From Mycobacterium sp. SVM_VP21 (GTDB lineage Bacteria > Actinomycetota > Actinomycetes > Mycobacteriales > Mycobacteriaceae), in assembly GCA_024758765.1 (NCBI GenBank), contig CP101406.1:4526001-4590000 (forward strand): a DNA stretch of 64,000 nt. The letters run 5' to 3'. The notes below the pieces were generated by a model. The model was not told the DNA's origin. It did no database searches and saw nothing but the letters and a program-made list of their open reading frames with translations. Made by a program: the position numbers and the translations under genes. Of the stretch, positions 18,105 through 28,270 are shown in pieces; the stretch's first letter is position 1; each line of letters opens with the position of its first letter.

Positions 18105-18389
18105 GTGGAATCCCCCGAAACCCCGCGGTTTCGGGGGATTCTGCGTTTCCTCGACCGCCAGGTGAGCGTTGGGGCGCTGATCGAGGCGGCGCTGTGGCTC
18201 GGCCTGGTCTACGTGATCGCCGGCGTGGTGTGGCTGTTCCTGCACCCCGACGGCGTCGAGCGGCTCCAAGCGCAGGCCGAGCGGCAGTACGGCATCCCGC
18301 CGGCCAGCGTCTACGAGGTGGCGACGGTGACCTCGGTGGCGCTGTGGCCGGTGATGCTGCTGCTGCCGGCCGACGTCTGCGTGCGCTGA
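18105..18389 (+). CDS. Small membrane protein, conserved in mycobacteria
   Basis: 94 residues from a GTG at 18105, with two hydrophobic segments (ALIEAALWLGLVYVIAGVVWLFLH and VATVTSVALWPVMLLLPADVCV), so probably two transmembrane helices with a short loop between. I recall similar small membrane proteins in other mycobacteria, without a known function. The 5' end overlaps the perfect hairpin after fadB, so the true start may be the GTG at 18162, which would keep both membrane segments. Confidence 0.6.
   Translation: MESPETPRFRGILRFLDRQVSVGALIEAALWLGLVYVIAGVVWLFLHPDGVERLQAQAERQYGIPPASVYEVATVTSVALWPVMLLLPADVCVR
18109..18140 (+). terminator. Perfect hairpin after fadB
   Basis: AATCCCCCGAAACC and GGTTTCGGGGGATT pair over 14 bp with a 4-base loop, starting 16 bases after the fadB stop codon. 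There is no T-tract. It is probably the fadAB terminator, although it lies inside the longest version of the next small gene. Confidence 0.65.
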
Positions 18390-18404
18390 GCCGCGCCGTC
18401 GGGC

Positions 18405-18830
18405 TTAGATCGCCCCCAGGTCTGCTGAAATCCAGTGCTGGGGACGCAGATAGATGACCACCTGCTCGCCCAGTTGGGCCAACGCGTACTCGAGGAACTT
18501 CTCGGCCCGATCGGGCGGCAGGTAGCGGTGGGCCAGTTCGGCGTGGAGGACTTCGGTGCCGGGCTCGATGCGGCTGACGGTGCCGTCGACGGCGACGTAG
18601 CGCAGTGTCGGCTCGGTACGCTCCACCATCAGCGAGAAGCTGCCGGCTGCCTCGATGAGCTTGGCTTTGCGCGACTCGGCCCCGGTCAACACCCAGGGCT
18701 CACCGCCGGGTGCGTACTGGTACCAGATCGGCACCGTGAGCGGACCTCGGCCGGCGCCGGCGTTCACCGACAGCGCCGCGATGTGCGGCTCGGCCAGAAA
18801 CTGCTCGCGCTCGTCCTTGGAAAGACTCAT
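18405..18830 (-). CDS. PPOX (split-barrel flavin/F420) family protein
   Basis: 141 residues with the split-barrel pattern of pyridoxamine-phosphate-oxidase-like proteins: FLAEPHIAALSVNAGAGRGPLTVPIWYQYAPGGEPWVLTG, a SRKAKLIEAAGSFSLMVE segment and VRYVAVDGTV-type strand. Mycobacterial members of this size often bind F420 or FMN and reduce small molecules; the cofactor cannot be decided by eye. The gene sits alone between the small membrane protein and the XPB helicase, transcribed with the latter's strand, 35 bp downstream. Confidence 0.75.
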   Translation of the reverse strand: MSLSKDEREQFLAEPHIAALSVNAGAGRGPLTVPIWYQYAPGGEPWVLTGAESRKAKLIEAAGSFSLMVERTEPTLRYVAVDGTVSRIEPGTEVLHAELAHRYLPPDRAEKFLEYALAQLGEQVVIYLRPQHWISADLGAI

Positions 18831-18865
18831 GTTTCGAGGCTAGCCGCGAACGCCGGGCGTCGCCT

Positions 18866-20518
18866 TCAGATTGCCGGACCGAGCAGGTCGTCGGCGTCGC
18901 GGATGATGTAGCCGTAGCCCTGCTCGGCCAGGAACCGCTGCCGGTGTGCCGCGTATTCGGCGTCCAGGCTGTCGCGGGCGACCACCGAGTAGAACACCGC
19001 GCCGCCGCCATCGGCCTTGGGGCGCAGCAGCCGGCCCAGCCGCTGGGCCTCCTCCTGCCGTGACCCGAAGGTGCCCGAGACCTGCACGGCCACCGATGCT
19101 TCCGGCAGGTCGATGGAGAAGTTGGCGACCTTGGACACCACCAGGGTGGAGATCTCACCGCGGCGGAAGGCGTCGAACAGCTTCTCGCGCTCGGCGGTAC
19201 GCGTCGAGCCCTGGATCACCGGGGCGTCCAACTGCTCGCCCAGTTCCTCCAATTGGTCGAGATAGGCGCCGATCACCAGGGTCTGTTCGCCGGGATGCTG
19301 CTTGAGGATCGAGCGCACCACCGCGATCTTGGAGTGCACCGTCGAGCACAACTTGTAGCGCTCCTCGGGCTCGGCGACCGCGTAGGTCATCCGCTCGCTC
19401 TCGGTCATGGTGACCCGCACCTCGATGCACTCGGCCGGAGCGATCCAGCCCTGCGCCTCGATGTCCTTCCACGGTGCGTCGTAACGCTTGGGCCCGATCA
19501 GCGAGAACACGTCACCTTCGCGGCCGTCCTCGCGGATCAGCGTCGCGGTCAGGCCCAGGCGGCGGCGGGACTGCAGATCGGCGGTCATCCGGAACACCGG
19601 CGCGGGCAGCAGATGCACCTCGTCGTAGATGATCAGCCCCCAGTCGCGGCTGTCGAACAACTCCAGGTGCCGATATTCACCCTTGGTGCGCCGGGTGATC
19701 ACCTGATACGTGGCGATGGTGACCGGCCGGATCTCCTTGCGCTCACCGGAGTACTCGCCTATCTCCTCTTCGGTCAGCGACGTGCGCGCCACCAATTCGC
19801 GTTTCCACTGCCGGCCCGCGACGGTGTTGGTGACCAGGATCAGCGTGGTGGCCTTCGCCTTGGCCATCGCCGCGGCACCGACCAATGTCTTGCCGGCACC
19901 GCAGGGCAACACCACCACCCCCGAACCACCCGACCAGAACGAGTCGGCGGCCATCTCCTGATAGTCGCGCAGCTGCCAGCCGTCCTGGGCCAGCTCGATC
20001 GGATGGGCCTCGCCGTCGACGTAACCCGCCAGATCCTCTGCCGGCCAGCCGATCTTGAGCAGCATCTGCTTGACCCGGCCGCGCTCACTGGGATGCACCA
20101 CGACGGTGTCGTCATCGAGGCGGGCACCGAGCATCGGCGCGATCTTCTTGTTGCGCAGCACTTCCTCGAGCACCGCGCGATCCAGGCTGACCAGGGTCAG
20201 GCCGTGCACCGGGCTCTTCACCAGCTGCAGGCGCCCGTAGCGCGCCATAGTGTCGACGATGTCGACCAGCAGCGGTTGCGGCACCGCGTACCGAGAATGG
20301 CTGACCAAGGCGTCGACCACCTGCTCGGCGTCGTGGCCGGCGGCTCGGGCGTTCCACAACGCCAGCGGGGTGATGCGGTAGGTGTGGATGTGCTCCGGGG
20401 CGCGCTCGAGCTCGGCGAACGGCGCGATGGCGGCGCGCGCCGAACCGGCCTGTTCGTGGTCGACCTCGAGCAGCACGGTCTTGTCGGATTGGACGATCAA
20501 CGGCCCGTCAGTGCTCAT
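18866..20518 (-). CDS. xpb: XPB-type DNA repair helicase
   Basis: 550 residues, almost collinear with M. tuberculosis Rv0861c (ercc3/xpb). An N-terminal XPB-specific domain is followed by helicase domain 1 with Walker A LPCGAGKTLVG, the DEVH box in IIYDEVHLLP, and SAT-equivalent GLTATLIREDGREGD, then helicase domain 2 with FSIDLPEASVAVQVSGTFGSRQEEAQRLGRLLRPK (motifs V-VI). It is a 3'-5' helicase; its bacterial role is presumed DNA repair. The start at 20518 (MSTDGPLIVQ) matches the family; an in-frame ATG three codons upstream is possible. Confidence 0.93.
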   Translation of the reverse strand: MSTDGPLIVQSDKTVLLEVDHEQAGSARAAIAPFAELERAPEHIHTYRITPLALWNARAAGHDAEQVVDALVSHSRYAVPQPLLVDIVDTMARYGRLQLVKSPVHGLTLVSLDRAVLEEVLRNKKIAPMLGARLDDDTVVVHPSERGRVKQMLLKIGWPAEDLAGYVDGEAHPIELAQDGWQLRDYQEMAADSFWSGGSGVVVLPCGAGKTLVGAAAMAKAKATTLILVTNTVAGRQWKRELVARTSLTEEEIGEYSGERKEIRPVTIATYQVITRRTKGEYRHLELFDSRDWGLIIYDEVHLLPAPVFRMTADLQSRRRLGLTATLIREDGREGDVFSLIGPKRYDAPWKDIEAQGWIAPAECIEVRVTMTESERMTYAVAEPEERYKLCSTVHSKIAVVRSILKQHPGEQTLVIGAYLDQLEELGEQLDAPVIQGSTRTAEREKLFDAFRRGEISTLVVSKVANFSIDLPEASVAVQVSGTFGSRQEEAQRLGRLLRPKADGGGAVFYSVVARDSLDAEYAAHRQRFLAEQGYGYIIRDADDLLGPAI

Positions 20519-20553
20519 GGGGCCCATTATCCGGGCTGCCCCGACATCCGTCG

Positions 20554-22884
20554 CTAGTGCGTTGCGTCGTCGTCGGGGGCCGACGACACCGAGGTGATGC
20601 GGTGGATCGCGAAATCCTTCATCTGCCCCGACGTCGAATCGAACGCCATCAGCCGCCCACCTAACACCTGGGTGGGAGCCACTTCGCGCTGGGTGGCCAC
20701 CCCGGCGGCGTCGACGTAGCCGATCATCACCGTGGCCCGCTCCAGCGCGGCGCGCTTGAGCATGATCATCGCGGTCACCGGGTCCAGCCGGATGTTGTCG
20801 AACGGCGCCGACGTCACGGTGCGTAGCACCCGGACCAGCGCGGTCAGGCTGTCCTCACCGGGACCGGGGTGTGGCCGGTGCCCGCGACGCTCCGCGGGGG
20901 TGTGCACCCGCATCCCGCGCGGCCGGATGTCGACGATCGTTCCGGTGGCATCCTCGGCGGCCGGGGCGAAACCGGCGTCGCGCAGCGCGGCCAGTACGTC
21001 GGCGAGCGGAGCCTGCGCCACCGCCACCGTCGGGGCCAGCATCCGCAGGCCCAGCGTCTCGGCGGCCGGCACGGCGACCGCCTGGGCCAGCAGTGCGGGA
21101 TCCTCGCAGCGCACGAAGGAGGCCGCCAACCCGATCCGCAGCTGCCCGTGCCGGCGTGCGACGTCGTCGATCAGATAGCTGAGGCCTTGCGGGACCGGGG
21201 TCTTGGAGTGCTTCTCGAAGAACGTCCGCAGTCCGGCACCGGTACGGCCCACGTCCAAGGCGGACCGGATGGTCTGTTCGGAGACTCGGTAGACCATTGC
21301 GGCGCCGGCCGATTCCACGGTGGCGACGACGGCCAATTCCTCGGCGAGTTCACGTTTCAGCGGCCCCGGCACCACCACGGTCAGGTCGGCCTGCACCAAG
21401 AAGTGGTCGATCGGCTCGGGCAGCGCCTTGGCCATCGCGGCCACTGCGGCGGCATCCTCGGCGTCGGAGGCAGCGCCGTCGGCGCCGGCGGCCAGCAGGA
21501 TCCGCCCGGGGGAGCTGAGCGCGCCGCGGCCCAGCACACCCAGGGCGTGCGCCTCGTCGAGTAGTTCGCCCACCGGGCCGGGCTGGAGCCGGTTGGCCCA
21601 GCGCGGCCGGCGCCAGATCAGCGCCTGCGACGCGGCCACCGTGTCGACCCCGGCGCCTACGGGCAGTTCGGCGAGCATGCCCAGCAGCAGCCGGCGATCC
21701 AGCGGGGCGGCGGTGGAGAACAACGGGGTGGACAGCGCCGCCCGGGGTTTGCCGTCGGCGCCGCGGCTGCCGATCAGACCCGGCCGGGCCGGCAGATCCA
21801 GCCAGGTGGCGGCCAGCAGATGCCAGCGCTCCGCGGTGGACTGCTCGGCGAACCGGTCGGCGAGCACCGTCGGCGCCCAGGACGGGCCGTCGGCGTCGGG
21901 CCAGTCCCGTTGATCGACGCTCGCCGGGTCGGGAAAATCGGCCGCGATCAGCCGCGCGGTTGCGGCGACCTCCAGCAGCAGGCCCAGCCGGATCTCGTCG
22001 ACCCCGGTGGCCTTGGCCAGTCGCTTGACCTCGCGCACACCCAGCCCGCCGCTGCGCAGCTCCGGTACCGGCGTTTCACCCAGATTGGCCAGGATCACGT
22101 CGAGTTCGCGCAACACGTCGATCACTGCGCCGGCCGCCGCCGCGTCGACATCGGCCGCGGTGGTCTGCGACACCACCGGGTCGGGCTCGTGCAACGCGAT
22201 CGGGCCGGGCTGCTCGCCCCGCAGCACTTGACCGACGAGCCGCGGCAGGATCACCGTCTCGTCGTCGACGCGACGCAGCAGCCCGGCTGCCAGCAGCCTG
22301 GGCACCGGACGTTCCGGGGGTGCGTCGGGGGCGGCGTCGCGGGTGCGCCCGATCGGGGAGCCGGTCAGCAGCTTGTCCAACAGATCACGCTGCGGAGCGT
22401 CCAAATCGGCGATGGCTTCGTGAAGTGTGGCGATCTCGGCATCACCGTCTACCGGTTCTTCTCGGGTCACTTGACCCGGATGCCAGGGCAGGCCCGCGCC
22501 CGCCTCGGCGGCGATGCGCAGTAGTCCGCCCGGCTCATGCGAACCCCAACACAACGCCCGCTCGATCAGGTCGGTCAGCGCCTCGGTCACCGCGTCGGCG
22601 GGTGCGCGCTCGCCGAGCAGCGCCAGCAGATCGGTGACCGGCACGCCGGTGCCGTCGGCGTGCAATTCCAGCAGCGCATCGAGGACGGCGAGCCGCAGGA
22701 AATCCAGCTCGTCGGTAGCGGCCCGAACCGACTGGCGGGCCTGGGCTCGCGCCGCCAGGGCGGCGATGCTGCCGGGCGGGGGTTGGGCGAGGTCCGGCCG
22801 TAGCTTCAGAAGCCGGATCAGATCCTCATCGGGCAGGTCGGCCAGCCACGACCCCAGTGGGACACCCCGGGCGCGTTCGGTCAT
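20554..22884 (-). CDS. Helicase-associated domain protein (Rv0862c-like)
   Basis: 776 residues, no signal peptide. This is the large partner always found upstream of xpb in mycobacteria; the C-terminal part resembles XPB N-terminal/helicase-associated domains and ends with a WYL-like stretch (VMIGYVDAAGVATQREVAPTQVLGGRLMAFDSTSGQMKDFAIHRI). It lacks Walker motifs. Only 35 bp separates it from xpb, so co-transcription is likely and a joint repair role is inferred. The ATG at 22884 fits the family N-terminus (MTERARGVPLGSWLADLPDEDL); the frame is open 13 codons further upstream, where a short direct repeat lies. Confidence 0.85.
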   Translation of the reverse strand: MTERARGVPLGSWLADLPDEDLIRLLKLRPDLAQPPPGSIAALAARAQARQSVRAATDELDFLRLAVLDALLELHADGTGVPVTDLLALLGERAPADAVTEALTDLIERALCWGSHEPGGLLRIAAEAGAGLPWHPGQVTREEPVDGDAEIATLHEAIADLDAPQRDLLDKLLTGSPIGRTRDAAPDAPPERPVPRLLAAGLLRRVDDETVILPRLVGQVLRGEQPGPIALHEPDPVVSQTTAADVDAAAAGAVIDVLRELDVILANLGETPVPELRSGGLGVREVKRLAKATGVDEIRLGLLLEVAATARLIAADFPDPASVDQRDWPDADGPSWAPTVLADRFAEQSTAERWHLLAATWLDLPARPGLIGSRGADGKPRAALSTPLFSTAAPLDRRLLLGMLAELPVGAGVDTVAASQALIWRRPRWANRLQPGPVGELLDEAHALGVLGRGALSSPGRILLAAGADGAASDAEDAAAVAAMAKALPEPIDHFLVQADLTVVVPGPLKRELAEELAVVATVESAGAAMVYRVSEQTIRSALDVGRTGAGLRTFFEKHSKTPVPQGLSYLIDDVARRHGQLRIGLAASFVRCEDPALLAQAVAVPAAETLGLRMLAPTVAVAQAPLADVLAALRDAGFAPAAEDATGTIVDIRPRGMRVHTPAERRGHRPHPGPGEDSLTALVRVLRTVTSAPFDNIRLDPVTAMIMLKRAALERATVMIGYVDAAGVATQREVAPTQVLGGRLMAFDSTSGQMKDFAIHRITSVSSAPDDDATH

Positions 22885-22963
22885 CGACGACCAGCGTAAG
22901 GCGACGACCAGCGTAAGGCCCAACCGGTGAACGTCTTCGATCGCGACCTGTCAGAATGGTGCC

Positions 22964-23152
22964 GTGGCTGGAAACCAGGACAACAAGAACCGGTACGTCG
23001 ACAACGGTTGGCCGGAGACCGACGGCGAACCCGCCGTCAGCGAGCTGCGCACCGACCGGACTGGCGCACTGTCGCCGTTCGGGGACCTCGTGTTCCCGCT
23101 GCCGGCCGACGAGCTGCCCTACCTGCATCCGGTCACTGTCGTCAACCGGTAG
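22964..23152 (+). CDS. Small conserved protein (Rv0863-like)
   Basis: 62 residues from a GTG, polar, with [24 protein letters not shown] at the C-terminus. It occupies the position of M. tuberculosis Rv0863, between the helicase-associated gene and moaC. Function unknown. It ends 10 bp before moaC and may be the first gene of the MoCo operon. Confidence 0.65.
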   Translation: MAGNQDNKNRYVDNGWPETDGEPAVSELRTDRTGALSPFGDLVFPLPADELPYLHPVTVVNR

Positions 23153-23162
23153 CGGTGACGCC

Positions 23163-23636
23163 ATGACCGGGCCGCTCTCACACCTCGATGACCGGGGCGC
23201 GGCCCACATGGTCGACGTCAGCGCCAAGGCGACCACCAAGCGCGTTGCGGTCGCCGGCGGCGTGCTGTGCACCACCGCTGAAGTGATCCAGCTGATCTCG
23301 GCCGGCGGACTGCCCAAGGGCGACGCGTTGGCCACCGCCCGGGTGGCCGGCATCATGGCCGCCAAACGCACCAGCGATCTGATTCCGCTCTGCCACCAAC
23401 TGGCCTTGACCGGAGTCGACGTGGACTTCACCATCGGCGAATCCCAGATCGACATCACCGCCTCGGTACGCACCACGGACCGCACCGGGGTCGAGATGGA
23501 AGCGCTGACCGCGGTCAGCGTGGCGGCCCTGACCCTCTACGACATGATCAAGGCCGTCGACCGCGCCGCCGTCATCGACAACATCCGGGTGCTGAGCAAG
23601 GACGGCGGCCGTACCGGCGCCTGGGAGCGCTCGTGA
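23163..23636 (+). CDS. moaC: Cyclic pyranopterin monophosphate synthase MoaC
   Basis: 157 residues matching MoaC throughout: [46 protein letters not shown] with the conserved Lys and Cys-His, and [26 protein letters not shown]. It converts the cyclic GTP intermediate made by MoaA into cyclic pyranopterin monophosphate, the first stage of molybdenum cofactor synthesis. Its last codons overlap the next gene by 4 bp. Confidence 0.94.
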   Translation: MTGPLSHLDDRGAAHMVDVSAKATTKRVAVAGGVLCTTAEVIQLISAGGLPKGDALATARVAGIMAAKRTSDLIPLCHQLALTGVDVDFTIGESQIDITASVRTTDRTGVEMEALTAVSVAALTLYDMIKAVDRAAVIDNIRVLSKDGGRTGAWERS

Positions 23637-24112
23637 GCGCCCGGACCGCCCGAATCATCATCGCGTCCACCCGCGCGTCGGCCGGGGTGTACACCGACCG
23701 CACCGGGCCGATCATCGCCGACTGGCTGGCGCAGCGCGGCTTCGCCGAGGCTCAGCCGGAGGTCGTGGCTGACGGCGAGCCGGTCGGCGCCGCCCTACGC
23801 GCCGCGGTGGCCGACGGGGTGGACGTGATCATCACCTCCGGGGGAACCGGCATTTCACCGACCGACGACACCCCGGCGCAGACGCTCACGGTGCTCGATT
23901 ACGAGATCCCCGGCCTCGCCGATGCCATCCGCCGGTCCGGGTTGCCGAAGGTGCCGACCTCGGTGCTGTCTCGGGGTGTGTGCGGGGTGGCGGGCCGCAG
24001 CCTGCTGGTCAACCTGCCCGGGTCGTCCGGCGGGGTCCGCGACGGGCTTGGCGTGCTGGCCGACGTCTTAGATCACGCCTTGGACCAGCTCGCCGGCGGA
24101 GACCACCGGTGA
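23633..24112 (+). CDS. mog: Molybdopterin adenylyltransferase-type protein (Mog/MogA)
   Basis: 159 residues from a GTG overlapping the moaC stop. The MoCF-binding signature [21 protein letters not shown] is complete, followed by [15 protein letters not shown] near the C-terminus. Members adenylylate molybdopterin before metal insertion. It sits between moaC and moaE, overlapping both by 4 bp, so translation is coupled. Confidence 0.92.
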   Translation: MSARTARIIIASTRASAGVYTDRTGPIIADWLAQRGFAEAQPEVVADGEPVGAALRAAVADGVDVIITSGGTGISPTDDTPAQTLTVLDYEIPGLADAIRRSGLPKVPTSVLSRGVCGVAGRSLLVNLPGSSGGVRDGLGVLADVLDHALDQLAGGDHR

Positions 24113-24546
24113 CGGCCCCCGCCGCGCTGATCCTGCGGGCCGCGATCACCGAGCAACCGATCGTGCTGTCCGAGCACGAAGAGCTGGTAGGCCACCGCGC
24201 CGCGGGAGCGATCGTGGGATTCGTCGGCATGATCCGCGACCACGACCACGGGCAACAGGTGCGGCGGCTGGAGTACTCCGCGCACCCGTCGGCGCAGCAG
24301 GTGATGGCCGAAGTGCTGGCCGAGGTGGCCGAGCAGGCCGTCGGGGTCCGCGCGTTGGCCGCCAGCCACCGGATCGGTGTGCTGCACATCGGTGACGCCG
24401 CTCTGGTGGCCGCCGTGGCGGCCGATCACCGCCGGGAGGCCTTCGAGGCCTGCGCGCTGCTTGTCGACACCATCAAGGCGCGGCTGCCGGTGTGGAAGCA
24501 CCAGTTCTTCGCCGACGACACCGAGGAGTGGGTCGGCTCGGCCTGA
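24109..24546 (+). CDS. moaE: Molybdopterin synthase catalytic subunit MoaE
   Basis: 145 residues from a GTG that overlaps the mog stop. Shows [28 protein letters not shown], the [22 protein letters not shown] segment, and the C-terminal lysine region [23 protein letters not shown] typical of MoaE. It transfers sulfur from the MoaD thiocarboxylate onto cyclic pyranopterin monophosphate. The matching MoaD is encoded nearby at 26075-26356 on the opposite strand. A bidirectional hairpin follows 22 bp after the stop. Confidence 0.93.
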   Translation: MTAPAALILRAAITEQPIVLSEHEELVGHRAAGAIVGFVGMIRDHDHGQQVRRLEYSAHPSAQQVMAEVLAEVAEQAVGVRALAASHRIGVLHIGDAALVAAVAADHRREAFEACALLVDTIKARLPVWKHQFFADDTEEWVGSA

Positions 24547-24567
24547 TGGCCGTGTGAACACAAAAAA

Positions 24568-24591
24568 CGGGGGCCGGTGATCCGGCCCCCG
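24568..24591. terminator. Bidirectional terminator between moaE and rpfA
   Basis: CGGGGGCCGG and CCGGCCCCCG form a perfect 10-bp stem with a TGAT loop. On the minus strand it is followed by six T, making a good Rho-independent terminator for rpfA; on the plus strand it ends the moaC-mog-moaE operon with only a weak T-tract. Confidence 0.85.
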
Positions 24592-24606
24592 CTTTCCGTA
24601 GGTGCG

Positions 24607-25740
<1,134 letters not shown>

Positions 25741-25946
25741 GCGCTACGGGTGAAGAAAGGTGGATCGAACGGAAAATTTTCGATACACCCGGAGATGTAC
25801 CGTAACCGGTCTTACCCGCTGAGTCACCCTTAGCGCTCCCGGGTGTTTTCATCGCTAGCTCTTCCAAAACCGCCAGGAACCGCCCACGTTTGCGCAGGTC
25901 AAAGCCCTCTCCATCAAGCTGTTGTCGGCTCGTAATCAATTCGTTA

Positions 25947-25962
25947 TGTGACGTAGATCATG
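25947..25962. promoter_or_regulatory. CRP-like box upstream of rpfA
   Basis: TGTGACGTAGATCATG keeps the left half-site TGTGA and most of the right half-site (TCA) of the TGTGA-N6-TCACA consensus. It lies about 417 bp upstream of the rpfA start, beyond the riboswitch leader. In M. tuberculosis rpfA is a known CRP target, so the site fits. Confidence 0.55.
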
Positions 25963-26073
25963 CTAACCGCCGGGTTTGATTCGGCGGTCCAGCTGCGCCT
26001 CTCCTTCGTCGAGGCTTGCTAACCGCCGGGTTTGATTCGGCGGTCCAGCTTCGCCTCTCCTTCGTCGAGGCTT
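25962..26073 (-). repeat. Two tandem copies of a 56-bp dispersed repeat
   Basis: Two units (25962-26017, 26018-26073) differ at one base visible to me (G versus T in the middle). Each contains an inverted pair CCGCCG / CGGCGG around GGTTTGATT, so it can form a hairpin. The next 12 bases (26074-26085), the end of moaD, repeat the start of the unit. A third copy in the opposite orientation lies at 42554-42612. Confidence 0.85.
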
Positions 26074-26074
26074 G

Positions 26075-26356
26075 CTAACCGCCGGCGAACGGCGGCAGTA
26101 CGTCGACTGTTTCGCCGGGCTGCAACGCCGCCTCCTGGTCGCGCACCGCGATCCCGTCGCGCAAGTAGGAGCACCGGCTCAGCACCGATGCCAGCCGCTC
26201 GTTCCGGGCGGCGAGGGTCTGGGCCAAGGCGGCCACTCCGCCCCCGAGGGGCACGGTGACGGTCTCCGATTCGGCTCCGGCTGCAGCCCGCGCCGCGGCG
26301 AAGTAGCGGACCGTCACCGCGACGCCGGTATGGGTGGCGTCGGTCTGATGGGTCAT
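26075..26356 (-). CDS. moaD: Molybdopterin synthase sulfur-carrier subunit MoaD
   Basis: 93 residues with the ubiquitin-like beta-grasp fold pattern (VTVRYFAAARAAAGAESETV at the start) and the obligatory C-terminal Gly-Gly (VDVLPPFAGG) that becomes the thiocarboxylate. Partner of MoaE encoded at 24109-24546. The ATG lies 3 bp after the moaA stop codon, so both are translated from one transcript. The stop codon forms the edge of the repeat array. Confidence 0.92.
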   Translation of the reverse strand: MTHQTDATHTGVAVTVRYFAAARAAAGAESETVTVPLGGGVAALAQTLAARNERLASVLSRCSYLRDGIAVRDQEAALQPGETVDVLPPFAGG

Positions 26357-26359
26357 GGA

Positions 26360-27499
26360 TCAGCCGCCGATCGCGCTCATCGGGCGGTCCGGCTGGATGA
26401 AATCCGGATCGTTGATGCCATGGCCAGCCTTCTTGGTCCACATCGCGGCCCGCCACGCCTGCTCGATGGCGTCGTCATCGGAACCGTCTCGCAGTAGGGC
26501 GCGCAGGTCGTACTCCTCGGTGGCGAACAGGCAGTTGCGAATCTGGCCGTCGGCGGTGAGTCGCGTCCGGTCGCAGTCTCCGCAGAACGGCCGCGATACC
26601 GAAGCGATGATCCCGAACGTGCCCGCCGGTGTCTTCGGGCTCTCATCAACGAGCCAGAGTTCGGCCGGCGCGGAGCCGCGCGGTTTCGGATCGGGCCGCA
26701 GGGTGAACTGGGCCTGCACCGTCTCTAGCAGTTGCTCGACGCTGAGTCCGGCGTCACGGTTCCAGTTGTGGTCGGCGTCCAACGGCATCATTTCGATCAC
26801 CCGCAAGTGGTAGCCGTGCAGTAAGCAGAAGCGCAGCAGGTTGATGATGTCGTCGCCGGTGATCTTGGGATCGAGCACGGCATTGACCTTGATCGGCCGC
26901 ATCCCGGCCTGCGCGGCCGCGTCCAGACCGGCGAGGACGTCGGGCAGGCGGTCGCGCCGGGTGATCTCGGCGAAGTGGGCGCGGTCGACGGTGTCCAGCG
27001 ACACGTTGATTCGGTCGAGCCCGGCCGCCACCAGGGCGCCGGCCCGGCGGGCCAGGCCCAGGCCGTTGGTGGTCAACGCGATCTCGGGCCGCGGGCGCAG
27101 TGCCGCGGCGCCGGCCACCACGACTTCGAGGTGGCGGGCCAGCAGCGGCTCGCCACCGGTGAACCGGATGTCGGTGATGCCAAGTCGGTCGACGCCGATG
27201 CGCATCAGTCGAATCAGCTCATCGTCGCTCAGCAGGTGCTGGCTGGGAATCCAGTCCAATCCCTCGGCCGGCATGCAATAGGTACAACGAAGGTTGCAAC
27301 GGTCGGTCAGGGATATCCGCAGATCGGTGTGCACTCGCCCGAAGGTGTCCACCAGCGGCCCGGTGGTCGGCATCTGCGTAGCGACGGCACGCTCCACGGC
27401 TTCATGGAAGGCGGCCTTCCGGGCCGCCTCCTGGTGGTCCGCGTCGGCGGCATCCGCATGCGGTGGCGGAGTGCGCAGACCCGCTTGCCTCAACGTCAT
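26360..27499 (-). CDS. moaA: GTP 3',8-cyclase MoaA (radical SAM)
   Basis: 379 residues, close to M. tuberculosis MoaA2 (Rv0869c). The N-terminal radical-SAM cluster motif is DRCNLRCTYCMP, GGEPLL follows, and the second cluster site is FCGDCDRTRLTADGQIRNCLF near the C-terminus. The last residues are the conserved Gly-Gly (MSAIGG). It makes the first MoCo intermediate from GTP. The N-terminal 40 residues are longer than in the tuberculosis protein, so a later start is possible. First gene of the moaA-moaD pair. Confidence 0.93.
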   Translation of the reverse strand: MTLRQAGLRTPPPHADAADADHQEAARKAAFHEAVERAVATQMPTTGPLVDTFGRVHTDLRISLTDRCNLRCTYCMPAEGLDWIPSQHLLSDDELIRLMRIGVDRLGITDIRFTGGEPLLARHLEVVVAGAAALRPRPEIALTTNGLGLARRAGALVAAGLDRINVSLDTVDRAHFAEITRRDRLPDVLAGLDAAAQAGMRPIKVNAVLDPKITGDDIINLLRFCLLHGYHLRVIEMMPLDADHNWNRDAGLSVEQLLETVQAQFTLRPDPKPRGSAPAELWLVDESPKTPAGTFGIIASVSRPFCGDCDRTRLTADGQIRNCLFATEEYDLRALLRDGSDDDAIEQAWRAAMWTKKAGHGINDPDFIQPDRPMSAIGG

Positions 27500-27713
27500 A
27501 TCCGTATCCGATTCGGTCGGCCGGGGAGCGACCGCATCGACGTCGGTGTCCGGTCCTGGTCTCCTCCAGCGGCTGCACCAGCCTACCGAGGAAACCTGGG
27601 TGTTTTACGGGTCTTTGTCCTAGTAGGATCGGCTGCTGACGCGTCCTGCGCAGGCGGGACGCTTCCTTTATGTCCCCACGTACGTGATCAAGCAAGACAA
27701 GCAGGTGAGACCA

Positions 27714-28127
27714 GTGCCGACCGGCAAGGTGAAGTGGTACGACGCCGCGAAGGGCTTCGGCTTCCTGTCCCAGGAAGAAGGTGAGGACGTCTACGTCCGC
27801 TCCTCGGCCCTGCCGGACGGTGTGGAGGGTCTCAAGGCGGGCCAGCGGGTCGAGTTCGGCGTCGCTGCCGGACGTCGCGGGCCGCAGGCGCTGACGGTGA
27901 AGCTGATCGACCCGCCGCCGAGCCTGTCGCGGACCCGACGTGAGGCGGCGCCGGCTGTCGAGCACCGGCATACTCCCGACGAGCTGCACGGCATGGTCGA
28001 GGACATGATCACCCTGCTGGAAGGCACTGTGCAGCCGGAGCTGCGCAAGGGTAAATACCCGGACCGCAAGACCGCTCGGCAGATCTCCGAGGTGGTCAAG
28101 GCCGTGGCGCGCGAGCTCGACGCCTGA
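27714..28127 (+). CDS. cspB: Cold-shock protein CspB (Rv0871-like)
   Basis: 137 residues from the GTG at 27714 ([32 protein letters not shown]). The first 65 residues are a cold-shock domain with RNP-1-like KGFGFLS and RNP-2-like DVYVR motifs; the remaining 70 form a helical extension typical of the mycobacterial protein, ending [21 protein letters not shown]. It binds single-stranded nucleic acid. GGTGAG lies about 5 bases before the start. The frame is open upstream to 27684, but family length favours 27714. Confidence 0.9.
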   Translation: MPTGKVKWYDAAKGFGFLSQEEGEDVYVRSSALPDGVEGLKAGQRVEFGVAAGRRGPQALTVKLIDPPPSLSRTRREAAPAVEHRHTPDELHGMVEDMITLLEGTVQPELRKGKYPDRKTARQISEVVKAVARELDA

Positions 28128-28221
28128 GCCCAGCCGGTGCCGGCGATCCCCGCTGCGAAGTGGCGATCGTCGCTGACTGACTACTGAAATGACCGCAGCG
28201 ACAGCACGCTGAGAAGACAAC

Positions 28222-28232
28222 TGGTCTGACCA
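28222..28232. promoter_or_regulatory. FadR-type operator upstream of the GntR regulator
   Basis: TGGTCTGACCA is a perfect match to the FadR-subfamily operator pattern TNGTNNNACNA, and is itself a near-perfect palindrome. It lies 39 bp upstream of the regulator's start codon, consistent with autoregulation. Confidence 0.6.
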
Positions 28233-28270
28233 CCAGACCTCCGGCCATTTTTCGTGCTAGGGTTCCGATC

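Noticed and set aside
25962..26085. CRISPR array
   Set aside because: The units are directly adjacent with no spacers, and only two full copies are present.
27402..28220. 272-codon minus-strand frame over cspB
   Set aside because: It covers the highly conserved cspB gene in antisense and has no family character or ribosome-binding site.
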